DNA of 5,526 nt from positions 1 to 5,526 of the forward strand of contig JAEYOJ010000130.1 in NCBI GenBank assembly GCA_023411815.1. The letters are read 5' to 3'. How positions within the stretch are numbered: position 1 is the stretch's first letter; each line of letters opens with the position of its first letter. This stretch comes from Pseudomonadota bacterium. GTDB lineage: Bacteria; Desulfobacterota; Desulfovibrionia; Desulfovibrionales; Desulfovibrionaceae. The notes beneath the pieces are model-generated. The model did no database searches and had not been told where the DNA came from. It saw nothing but the letters and a program-made list of their open reading frames with translations. The translations under genes were made by a program, and so were the position numbers. Shown here piece after piece: positions 1 to 5,501 of this stretch.

Positions 1-3
1 GGT

Positions 4-46
4 CCGGGGAGGGGAGAACCCTTTTCAAAGGGTTTCCCCTCCCCGG
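4..46. repeat. Long intergenic hairpin upstream of pheT
   Basis: A near-perfect inverted repeat has arms 4-24 and 27-46: about 20 pairs, one bulged base near 16, and a two-base gap between the arms (about four unpaired bases in practice). The outer part of the stem is all G/C apart from two A-T pairs, and the inner part pairs CCCTTT with AAAGGG. No T-run follows, so it is not a classical intrinsic terminator. It ends 35 bases before the pheT start, in what is probably the pheS-pheT gap, although pheS itself is outside the window. It could be an RNA-processing or stability element that sets the ratio of the two subunits, or a copy of a dispersed palindrome. The hairpin is certain; its role is inferred. 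Confidence 0.75.
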
Positions 47-80
47 CTTCCCTGCCTATCTTCTCTCCCGGAGGATTCCC

Positions 81-2501
81 ATGCTGTTGAGCCTCGACTG
101 GTTGCGCGAGTTCACGCCCTACGAAGGCACGGCCCAGGAGTTGGCCGACCGGCTGACCATGCTCGGCCTTGAGGTGGACGAAGTCTATGATCCGTTCGCC
201 GAGATACGCGGCGTGGTCGTGGGCCATGTCGTGGAGCGCGAGAAGCATCCCGAGGCCGACAAGCTGTCCGTGTGCAAGGTCGATGTCGGCGGCCCGGAGC
301 TGCTGACCATCGTGTGCGGCGCGCCCAACGTGGCGGCCGGCCAGAAGGTGCCCGTGGCCACCGTGGGCACGACGCTGCCCGGCGGCCTCAAGATCGGCAA
401 GGCCAAGCTGCGCGGCGTGCCGTCCATGGGCATGATCTGCTCCGAGCGCGAGCTGGGCCTGACCGAGGACCACAAGGGCATCATGGTCCTGCCCGACACC
501 TGCAAGCCCGGCGTGCTCTTCTGCGAGTCCCTGGAGCTCGACAGCGCGATCATCAACGTGGACCTCACGCCCAACCGCGGCGACTGCCTGAGCGTCCTGG
601 GCCTGGCCCGCGAGGTGGCCATGGCCTACGGCCTGCCGCTCACGCTGCCGGAAGTCAGACTCGATGAGGACGCCGGCGAGCGCGCCGAGGATTTCTGGCG
701 CATAGACATTCCCGAGGGCGAGTTGTGCCCGCTGTACCAGGCGCGGGTCATTCGCGGCTGCACCATCGGCCAGAGCCCGGACTGGCTCAAGTACCGGCTC
801 ATCGCCATGGGCCTGCGCCCCATCAGCAACATCGTGGACGCCACCAACTACGTCATGCTGGAGCTTGGCCAGCCCACGCACGCCTTCGACGAGGACCGCC
901 TGAAGGGCGGCGTCGTGCAGATCAAGCGCGCCGCGGACGGCTCGACCTTCACGACCCTGGACGGCCAGGAGCGCAAGCTGACTGGCGACGACCTGCTCAT
1001 CTGGGACGCCGAGCGGCCCGTGGCCCTGGCCGGTGTCATGGGCGGCCAGAACTCCGAAATTCATGACGCCAGCCGCAACGTGCTGCTGGAGACGGCCATC
1101 TTCCGCCCCGGCACGGTGCGCAAGACCGCCCGCCGCCTGGGCCTGTCCAGTGACGCCTCCTACCGCTTCGAGCGCGGCGTGGACCAGGTGCTTTCACCCT
1201 TTGCCTGCAACCGAGTGAGCTCGCTCATCGCCGAGCTGACCAGCGGCCGCGTGCTGTCGGGCATGGCCAAGGCCGAGGCCAAGCCTTGGCAAAAGCGCGT
1301 GCACACCTTCCGGCTGTCGCGCGCGGCCGACCTGCTGGGAGTGGAGCTGTCGGCCGAGTTCTGCGGGAAGACCCTGACCGGACTTGGCTGCGTCGTGGAA
1401 GCCAAGGATTCGACCTGGACGGTGGAGTCGCCCTCGCACCGGTCCGACCTGGAGCGCGAGGTGGACCTCATCGAGGAGGTCGGCCGCGTGTACGGCCTGG
1501 ACCGTATCCCGGCCGTGCTGCCGCACGTGAAGAAATCCCTGGCCGAAGCGCCCGCCGAGATCCTGTCCGTGCGCAACGGCGAGTTCGCCTTCCTGACGCG
1601 CATCAAGAACTGGGGCCGGGGTGCGGGCCTGCGCGAGGCCATTAACTACAGCTTCGTGGGCCACAAGGACCTGGACCTGCTGGGCCTGCCCAAGGATGGC
1701 CGCATCGACGTGGCCAACCCGCTCACCGAGGAACAGAACGTCATGCGCACCGCCGTGGCGCCCGGCCTGCTCCAGAACCTGCGCATGAACGTGGGCCACG
1801 GCGACGACGGCCTTCGCCTGTTCGAGGCCGCGCGGGTTTTCCTGAACGACGAGGCGAGCGATACGACGGCCAACGAGCGGCTGCGCCTGGGCATGCTGCT
1901 GCACGGCCGGCGCTTCCCCGGCTTCCCCTGGCCGCGCGACGCGCAGTTCGACTATCCCGACATAAAGGGCCTAGTGGAGCACCTGCTGGCCTTCCTGGGC
2001 CTGCCCGCTCCCGAGGTCAAGGTCGACCAGACGCATTCCTGGCTGGAGCCGTGCGTGGCCGTGAGCGTCCAGGGCAAGAACATCGGCGTCATGGGCAAGC
2101 TCAAGCCCTCCGTCACCGAGGAGTACAAGGCCCGCCATGCCGTGTGGATGGCCGAGCTGGATCTGGAGGCCGTCTGGAGTCTGTGCGCCGGCCTCGTGAC
2201 CTGTTTCCGGCAGCTGCCCAAGTTCCCGGCTTCCTGGCGCGACATGACCCTGGTGGCTCCGCTGGGCTTCCCGGTGTCGGGTATCATGGAGGCCGTGCGT
2301 GCCTCGGGTCAGAAGCTGCTGGAAGACGTGGAGCTGGTGGACGAGTACAAGCCCAAGGACGCCTCCGAGCGCAACCTGACCTTCCGCTTGACCTACCGCG
2401 CGGCCGAGCGCACCTTGACCGACCAGGACGTGGACAAGGCCCACGCCGCCGTGGGCAAGCACGTCACGAACTCCTGCCCGGTGAAGTTCCAGGCCGCTTA
2501 A
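81..2501 (+). CDS. pheT: Phenylalanyl-tRNA synthetase beta subunit
   Basis: The 806-aa product is the beta subunit of the cytoplasmic alpha2-beta2 enzyme that charges tRNA-Phe; the alpha subunit (PheS) carries the aminoacylation site. The full bacterial domain order is visible. The N-terminal B1 segment covers about 1-40. An EMAP-type tRNA-binding OB domain covers about 42-150, with HPEADKL, CGAPN and SMGMICSERELGL. The B3/B4 editing domain covers about 205-400, with SNIVDATNY near 249, QPTHAFD near 264 and VMGG at 319-322. The B5 domain covers about 405-475, with the metal-binding pattern HRSDLEREVDLIEE (D456, D462, E465, E466). A catalytic-like core follows, then a C-terminal FDX-ACB anticodon-binding domain from about F715 to the end, with FPASWRD and RTLTDQDV. 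The length is normal for the family. The ATG start is supported by GGAGG at 70-74, six bases upstream. An intrinsic terminator follows 27 bases after the stop. I see no truncation or frameshift. Confidence 0.98.
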   Translation: MLLSLDWLREFTPYEGTAQELADRLTMLGLEVDEVYDPFAEIRGVVVGHVVEREKHPEADKLSVCKVDVGGPELLTIVCGAPNVAAGQKVPVATVGTTLPGGLKIGKAKLRGVPSMGMICSERELGLTEDHKGIMVLPDTCKPGVLFCESLELDSAIINVDLTPNRGDCLSVLGLAREVAMAYGLPLTLPEVRLDEDAGERAEDFWRIDIPEGELCPLYQARVIRGCTIGQSPDWLKYRLIAMGLRPISNIVDATNYVMLELGQPTHAFDEDRLKGGVVQIKRAADGSTFTTLDGQERKLTGDDLLIWDAERPVALAGVMGGQNSEIHDASRNVLLETAIFRPGTVRKTARRLGLSSDASYRFERGVDQVLSPFACNRVSSLIAELTSGRVLSGMAKAEAKPWQKRVHTFRLSRAADLLGVELSAEFCGKTLTGLGCVVEAKDSTWTVESPSHRSDLEREVDLIEEVGRVYGLDRIPAVLPHVKKSLAEAPAEILSVRNGEFAFLTRIKNWGRGAGLREAINYSFVGHKDLDLLGLPKDGRIDVANPLTEEQNVMRTAVAPGLLQNLRMNVGHGDDGLRLFEAARVFLNDEASDTTANERLRLGMLLHGRRFPGFPWPRDAQFDYPDIKGLVEHLLAFLGLPAPEVKVDQTHSWLEPCVAVSVQGKNIGVMGKLKPSVTEEYKARHAVWMAELDLEAVWSLCAGLVTCFRQLPKFPASWRDMTLVAPLGFPVSGIMEAVRASGQKLLEDVELVDEYKPKDASERNLTFRLTYRAAERTLTDQDVDKAHAAVGKHVTNSCPVKFQAA

Positions 2502-2528
2502 CCCCCTTTCGGATTATTCGTGGACTAG

Positions 2529-2563
2529 GAGCGCCGCCCGCATGCGGGCGGCGCTCTTTTTTT
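2529..2563 (+). terminator. Intrinsic terminator of pheT
   Basis: A perfect 28-base palindrome (2529-2556, centre GCATGC) is followed at once by seven T's (2557-2563). This is a canonical Rho-independent terminator for + strand transcription and probably ends the pheS-pheT operon. It implies that the genes further downstream, including merR, need their own promoters. Confidence 0.93.
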
Positions 2564-2991
2564 CGGCTTCAGCCCGGCGGAAACCCGGGGCTTCCCCCTG
2601 TCGTGGAGGCACCGGATGACAGGCGCAGCTTTCTTGCAACAACTCCGTGGCATTATGGATACATTTTGGTGTCCGAATCTATTTTTTGTCGACAACGACA
2701 TGATTCTTCCCGCGCCATGATCACCGGCCTGCCTTGCTCGCCAGGATAGCTTCACTGATTCTCCTTCACAGGCATCAATTATGCTAAGTGAGAATGTTAG
2801 GCGTTCAGCCTGTTGAAAGTGTTTGCAATATCTTTTTTAAGCCGGCACTCGGCCCGCAAGGCCCGATAGTTGCCCGGCTTGCCGTGCGGTCCAAGGGGTA
2901 AGGGGGACTCGCCTGGCAAGCGCGGGCTTCTCAGCCGGCGCGTCGGAAACCGACACCGCGCACGCTCATGCTCTGAGGGGAGGCTGGAACA
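2564..2991. other. Gene-free intergenic stretch
   Basis: This stretch lies between the pheT terminator and the next start codon. I find no convincing coding sequence on either strand: the open frames here lack SD sites or run antisense to recognisable genes. The part from about 2630 to 2840 is clearly richer in A and T than the genes and could hold a promoter, though I see no good -35/-10 pair. A weak hairpin lies at 2765-2792 (TTCAC/GTGAG outer arms, GCAT/ATGC inner arms). The part from 2839 on is a chain of stem-loops, listed separately. No trace of ihfA, which often sits next to pheT, is visible. Confidence 0.6.
2839..2955 (+). promoter_or_regulatory. Structured leader candidate upstream of the secreted-protein gene
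   Basis: Stems follow one another here. The first spans 2839-2880: AAGCCGG pairs with CCGGCTT, CA with TG and TCGG with CCGA, ending in a GCAA (GNRA-type) tetraloop at 2856-2859. The second has arms CTTGCC (2878-2883) and GGCAAG (2915-2920), with a shorter GTCC/GGAC pairing inside. The third pairs CGCG-GGCT (2921-2928) with AGCC and CGCG (2933-2942). The fourth is GTCGG-AAA-CCGAC (2942-2954). Neighbouring stems share one to three bases, so some may be alternatives. The chain ends about 20 bases before the SD of the gene at 2992. I cannot match it to a known riboswitch class. It could be a 5' leader, a small RNA, or simply GC-rich sequence that folds readily. Confidence 0.35.
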
Positions 2992-3351
2992 ATGAATATG
3001 AAAGTCGCCGTGCTGCTCGTGACCCTGCTCCTGGTACCCAACCTGATGCAGGGACAGAACGCCGAATCCATCGAATTCGGCCAAGGCCACTATTTCCTGG
3101 TGCAGGTCACCGACGGCCATGTCGTCGGCGGCGTGGCCCGCGACCAGCGCTTCCGCTGGAGGTGCATGGGCGGGACCTTCGACGGCAAGAACCTCACGGC
3201 CACCTTCATCACCGAGCAGGACAACAGCTGTAACGGCACCGTGACCTACAACTTCGAGGTCCAGGCCGGCTTTGTGCTCCTGCGCAGCTCCATGAACAAG
3301 TGCGGCGCCGTGGAAGACGGCAAGTTCACCCGCTTTCCGCGCATGCAGTAG
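2992..3351 (+). CDS. Small secreted protein, function unknown
   Basis: The 119-aa product has a clear Sec-type N-terminus: one Lys at position 4, a hydrophobic core at about 5-16, then a polar region. Cleavage is plausible after A24 (QNA|ES) or after G21. The mature part of about 95 residues has alternating polar and hydrophobic stretches that suggest beta strands, and no further membrane segment. It has three cysteines (C58, C80, C104), so one disulfide could form in the periplasm and one Cys would stay free or pair with another molecule. No lipobox is present. The ATG at 2992 has a strong SD, GGGGAGG at 2977-2983, eight bases upstream; the ATG at 2998 is possible but would lie farther from it. 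I do not recognise the family. It appears to be monocistronic, with stem-loops upstream and a hairpin just after the stop. Coding is supported by the SD, the signal peptide and the flanking hairpins. The function is unknown. Confidence 0.82.
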   Translation: MNMKVAVLLVTLLLVPNLMQGQNAESIEFGQGHYFLVQVTDGHVVGGVARDQRFRWRCMGGTFDGKNLTATFITEQDNSCNGTVTYNFEVQAGFVLLRSSMNKCGAVEDGKFTRFPRMQ

Positions 3352-3356
3352 CGCGC

Positions 3357-3393
3357 CGGGGCCATCCGCGGCACCAGCCGCGCGATGGCCCCG
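3357..3393 (+). terminator. Strong hairpin after the secreted-protein gene
   Basis: The stem starts five bases after the stop codon. It has 16 base pairs: GGGGCCATC pairs with GATGGCCCC, then CGCGGC with GCCGCG, plus an outer C-G pair. There is one bulged C (3383) and an ACCA loop (3373-3376). Position and stability suggest a transcription end or an mRNA 3'-end stabiliser. No T-run follows, so Rho-independent termination is not assured. Confidence 0.55.
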
Positions 3394-3740
3394 TGCCCAC
3401 TCATCGCCTCCGTGACCGGCGTGACAGTTCCGGTGGTCACCGGCGGCTTCATCCGCTTCATCTGCAGCGCCCTATCTGGCCATGGCCGTCTGGCTGTCGC
3501 CTGCCTTGGCGTCTTGGCCAGGTAAGGCGCTGATTTTCCGGACTTCCATCCAGCCTTCCTTCGCCATTCGACCACGAGGCTCGACTTGATTCTCTTCCTC
3601 GGCGCAAAATAGTAAGACTTGTAAATTATCTCCCCTTCGAATAATTATGGGCGGCTTATGCAGCTGCTCACGACAAGCTGTCAGTCAGACAACCCTGCCA
3701 ACCCAGACATCCAGACCCGATTCAACCAACCGGAGCCGGC
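3394..3740. other. Gene-free intergenic stretch before the ketosynthase gene
   Basis: No supported gene lies here. A 46-codon open frame from ATG 3385 to TAA 3525 has no SD and begins inside the hairpin arm, so I do not call it. CCGGTG-GT-CACCGG at 3432-3445 is a short perfect palindrome that could be an operator or chance. The stretch from about 3585 to 3650 is AT-rich and is the likely promoter region of the next gene. Confidence 0.55.
3586..3615 (+). promoter_or_regulatory. Possible sigma70-type promoter for the ketosynthase gene
   Basis: TTGATT at 3586-3591 and TAGTAA at 3610-3615 are 18 bases apart, within an AT-rich island 125 bases before the ATG at 3741. The -35 matches four of six consensus bases, as does the -10. 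An alternative pair is TTGTAA (3619-3624) with AATTAT (3643-3648), also 18 bases apart. Both are weak, and choosing between them from sequence alone is guesswork. Confidence 0.25.
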
Positions 3741-4784
3741 ATGAACGCGCGTATCCGACATATAACGTACCACCTGCCCCAAACCGTCAGCACGGCCGAG
3801 GATCTGGCCCGCGAGCTGAACAACGGCTGGTCCGCCGAGAAGATCGTGCGCAAGACCGGCATCCGCGCCCGCCGCATCGCCGCGCCCGGCGAGTGCGCCT
3901 CGGACCTGGCCTGCGCCGCCGCACGCGCCCTGTTCGCCGAGGGAGCCTGCGCTCCAGGGGAAGTGGATTACCTGCTCTTCTGCACGCAGTCGCCGGACTA
4001 CATCCTGCCGCCTACGGCCTGTCTGCTGCAAAACCGGCTCGGGCTGCCCACCACGGCCGGGGCCCTGGATTACAACCTTGGCTGCTCCGGCTTCGTGTAC
4101 GGCCTGGGCATGGCCAAGGGGCTGCTGCTCTCCGGCCAGGCGCGCAAGGTGTTGCTGCTCACGGCCGACACCTACAGCCGCCACGTGCATCCTGGCGACA
4201 AGAGCGTGCGCACCCTGTTCGGGGACGGCGCGGCCGCGACCCTCATCGAGGCGGCAGGCGGCGAGCCGGGCAGCGGGTCCGATGCCTCGCCCGAAGGCAT
4301 AGGCCGGATGGTCTACGGCACCGACGGCGCGGGCTACAAGAATCTGCTGATCGCGGCGGGCGGGGCCAGGCTGCCGCGCTGCGCCGAGACGGCCAGGGAA
4401 TGCACGGACAAGTTCGGCAACACGCGCAGCCAGGACCATCTGTTCATGGACGGCCCGGAGATATTCAAGTTCACCATGCAGGTCGTGCCGGGCTGCGTGG
4501 AGGAAACCCTGGCGCGCAACGGCCTGGGCCTGAACGACGTGGACCTGTTCGTCTTCCACCAGGCCAACGCCTACATGCTGGAGAACCTGCGCCAGAAGAT
4601 GGGAATCCCCGAGGAGCGCTTCTACGTGAACATGGCCGACTGCGGGAACACGGTCAGCGCGACCATCCCCATCGCCCTGCGCCGGGCCATGGACGACGGC
4701 AGCCTGGAGCCGGGCATGCGCGTCATGCTCGTGGGATACGGCGTGGGCTACTCCTGGGCCGGAACAGTGCTTCGCTGGGCCTGA
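3741..4784 (+). CDS. FabH-like 3-oxoacyl-ACP synthase III (ketosynthase)
   Basis: The 347-aa product belongs to the thiolase-fold ketoacyl synthase III family, cytosolic enzymes that condense an acyl-CoA (or other acyl donor) with an acyl-ACP extender. The Cys-His-Asn triad is complete: C115 in LGCSGFVYGL, H273 in VFHQAN, and N303 in DCGNTVSATIP. The N-terminal half also shows TGIRARRIAA (39-48), TQSPDYILPPTAC (82-94) and FGDGAAAT (160-167). The C-terminus ends in GYGVGYSWAGT. The length is slightly above the usual 310-330 aa of housekeeping FabH. An Asn-Leu-Gly before the catalytic Cys, where FabH often has Asn-Ala-Ala, and a Gly/Ser-rich stretch at 173-184 suggest a specialised paralogue like those in surface-polysaccharide or lipid-modification clusters, not the fatty-acid initiation enzyme. 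The start has GGAG at 3732-3735, five bases upstream. No ACP, reductase or dehydratase gene is nearby, so substrate and product cannot be inferred. It appears to be transcribed alone. Confidence 0.93.
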   Translation: MNARIRHITYHLPQTVSTAEDLARELNNGWSAEKIVRKTGIRARRIAAPGECASDLACAAARALFAEGACAPGEVDYLLFCTQSPDYILPPTACLLQNRLGLPTTAGALDYNLGCSGFVYGLGMAKGLLLSGQARKVLLLTADTYSRHVHPGDKSVRTLFGDGAAATLIEAAGGEPGSGSDASPEGIGRMVYGTDGAGYKNLLIAAGGARLPRCAETARECTDKFGNTRSQDHLFMDGPEIFKFTMQVVPGCVEETLARNGLGLNDVDLFVFHQANAYMLENLRQKMGIPEERFYVNMADCGNTVSATIPIALRRAMDDGSLEPGMRVMLVGYGVGYSWAGTVLRWA

Positions 4785-4790
4785 CGCGGG

Positions 4791-4840
4791 CCAGGACCGC
4801 GAATCCACCGCTCCATAAAATAACGCGGTCTGTTGCCTGG
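4791..4840 (+). promoter_or_regulatory. Interrupted palindrome with a -10-like box upstream of merR
   Basis: Arms CCAGG (4791-4795) and GACCGCG (4795-4801) face CGCGGTC (4824-4830) and CCTGG (4836-4840). Between them, at 4816-4821, lies TAAAAT, a five-of-six match to the sigma70 -10 box in the only AT-rich patch of this gap. No good -35 is seen 17-20 bases upstream. The palindrome could be an autoregulatory operator of the MerR-type gene that starts at 4869, or a weak transcription end for the ketosynthase gene, though no T-run follows. The repeats and the TAAAAT are seen directly; any function is inferred. Confidence 0.3.
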
Positions 4841-4868
4841 ACAGCGCTCCTCGGCTACAAGTCCGGCC

Positions 4869-5204
4869 ATGGACGAACAGGGTTCCTCCGCAGGCAAGCC
4901 GTCGAAGGGCGACACACTCCACAAAATCGGCCAGGCCGCCGACCTGCTCGGGGTCAAGCCCTTCGTTCTGCGCTTCTGGGAGACCGAGTTCCCCCAGCTC
5001 CAGCCCATCCGCACGGCCTCGGGCCAACGCCTGTACTCCGACGAGCACATCGAGCTCGTGCGCCGCATCCAGCACCTGCTCTACGAACAGGGCCTGACCA
5101 TCGAGGGCGCCCGCAAGGCCCTGGAGGAAAACGGCCGCCGGGGACTGCTTCGGGAGATCAGGGCCGAACTGCTGGAAATCAAGCGGCTGCTGGAAGGGCA
5201 GTAA
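4869..5204 (+). CDS. Short MerR-family transcriptional regulator
   Basis: The 111-aa product is a winged helix-turn-helix DNA-binding protein. The MerR N-terminal domain spans about 17-86: HKIGQAADLLGV (18-29), then LRFWETEFP (34-42), the wing residues R54, Y56 and D58 (the usual R-x-Y-x-x-x-D pattern shortened to R-L-Y-S-D), and a helix through IQHLLYEQGLTIEGARKAL. A Leu/Ile/Glu-rich helix at about 93-108 should form the dimer coiled coil. There is no C-terminal effector domain and no metal-binding cysteine; in fact there are no cysteines. This size and sequence type match the short MerR-like genes found beside pheT or ihfA in many proteobacteria, whose targets are poorly known. I chose ATG 4869 because the domain starts soon after it. 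No clear SD precedes it, and an in-frame TTG at 4833 would add 12 residues but also lacks an SD. Translation may therefore be weak. Confidence 0.9.
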   Translation: MDEQGSSAGKPSKGDTLHKIGQAADLLGVKPFVLRFWETEFPQLQPIRTASGQRLYSDEHIELVRRIQHLLYEQGLTIEGARKALEENGRRGLLREIRAELLEIKRLLEGQ

Positions 5205-5230
5205 TCTATCCAAGATAAACCGCGTAAGCG

Positions 5231-5286
5231 CTGGGAAGGGCGTTGCCCTTCCCAGACCCATCCCACCAGGGGAATCATTCCCCTGG
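5231..5286. repeat. Paired GC-rich hairpins after merR
   Basis: There are two stem-loops in tandem. The first is perfect: CTGGGAAGGGC (5231-5241), loop GTT, and GCCCTTCCCAG (5245-5255). The second is CCAGGGGAA (5266-5274), loop TCA, and TTCCCCTGG (5278-5286). Each is followed by a similar short tag, GACCC. They may end transcription of merR: five T's lie at 5296-5300, ten bases after the second stem. From memory, not from a search, this paired-hairpin layout with GACCC tags is common between genes in Desulfovibrio and its relatives, so it may be a dispersed family. Confidence 0.75.
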
Positions 5287-5300
5287 ACCCTGCAATTTTT

Positions 5301-5404
5301 AGAGCATTTTGCTTTTGAAAATGCTCTGCAAGCCATGCGTCGGCATGGTTTGCCGCTAGCTTTGGCGTAGGCGCAATTCACTTGCGCCGTCAACGCAGAA
5401 GCGG
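5301..5404. repeat. Cluster of stem-loops, possible dispersed palindromic repeat
   Basis: Three further hairpins follow directly. Arms AGAGCATTTT (5301-5310) and AAAATGCTCT (5318-5327) are perfect. Arms GCAAGCCATGC (5328-5338) and GCATGGTTTGC (5343-5353) pair with one G-T wobble. Arms GGCGCAA (5370-5376) and TTGCGCC (5382-5388) are perfect and are flanked by TTGGC (5362-5366) against GTCAA (5389-5393). CCGCT (5353-5357) could also pair with AGCGG (5400-5404) to close the last one, sharing one base with the second stem. No open frame covers the region convincingly. The back-to-back stems suggest a folded RNA or a REP/MITE-like unit. The structure is visible; the repeat status needs a genome search. 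Confidence 0.6.
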
Positions 5405-5431
5405 GCGTCTTAAAACCCAATCTAATGGGAT

Positions 5432-5501
5432 GGACCCGTCCCCATATACCTCGGTAGGCTTGATTTACCACAACAAGTAAGCCGAGAAAGGAGACGGGCC
5501 C
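5432..5501 (+). repeat. Inverted repeat enclosing the transposase leader and SD
   Basis: GGACCCGTCCCC (5432-5443) and GGAGACGGGCCC (5490-5501) are complementary at 10 of 12 positions. The right arm overlaps the end of the SD (AAAGGAG, 5487-5493) and touches the start codon. Inside, CTC (5450-5452) and GGCTT (5457-5461) can pair with AAGCC (5479-5483) and GAG (5484-5486). A transcript entering from outside would tend to hide the ribosome-binding site. Confidence 0.55.

Noticed and set aside
1194..1904. A 236-codon - strand frame inside pheT
   Set aside because: It lies wholly antisense to conserved pheT domains, and its composition is typical of a shadow frame.
2839..2991. A known riboswitch (cobalamin, TPP, glycine, c-di-GMP) or a tRNA/SRP RNA
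   Set aside because: I compared the conserved cores of these classes by eye and none fits, so only an unclassified structured region is reported.
2797..3120. A 107-codon - strand frame across the leader of the secreted-protein gene
   Set aside because: It is antisense to the SD, start and signal peptide of a better-supported gene, and shows no motif.
3385..3525. A 46-codon + strand small ORF with a hydrophobic stretch
   Set aside because: It has no SD, and its start codon is buried in the 3' hairpin of the upstream gene. There is nothing beyond an open frame to support it.
3246..3575. A 109-codon - strand frame overlapping the end of the secreted-protein gene
   Set aside because: It runs through the strong hairpin, has no family resemblance, and its product is Arg/Pro-rich. 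The + strand gene has better start and signal-peptide support.
3647..5218. A 523-codon + strand frame out of register with the ketosynthase and merR
   Set aside because: It is extremely rich in Arg, Pro, Gly and Ala, has no domain and no SD, and overlaps both real genes in another frame.
3681..5471. A 596-codon open frame on the - strand spanning the ketosynthase and merR regions
   Set aside because: It is antisense to two well-supported genes, crosses their intergenic gaps and hairpins, and its translation is a biased mix of Ala, Gly, Arg and His without recognisable motifs. Long antisense frames are expected in GC-rich coding DNA.
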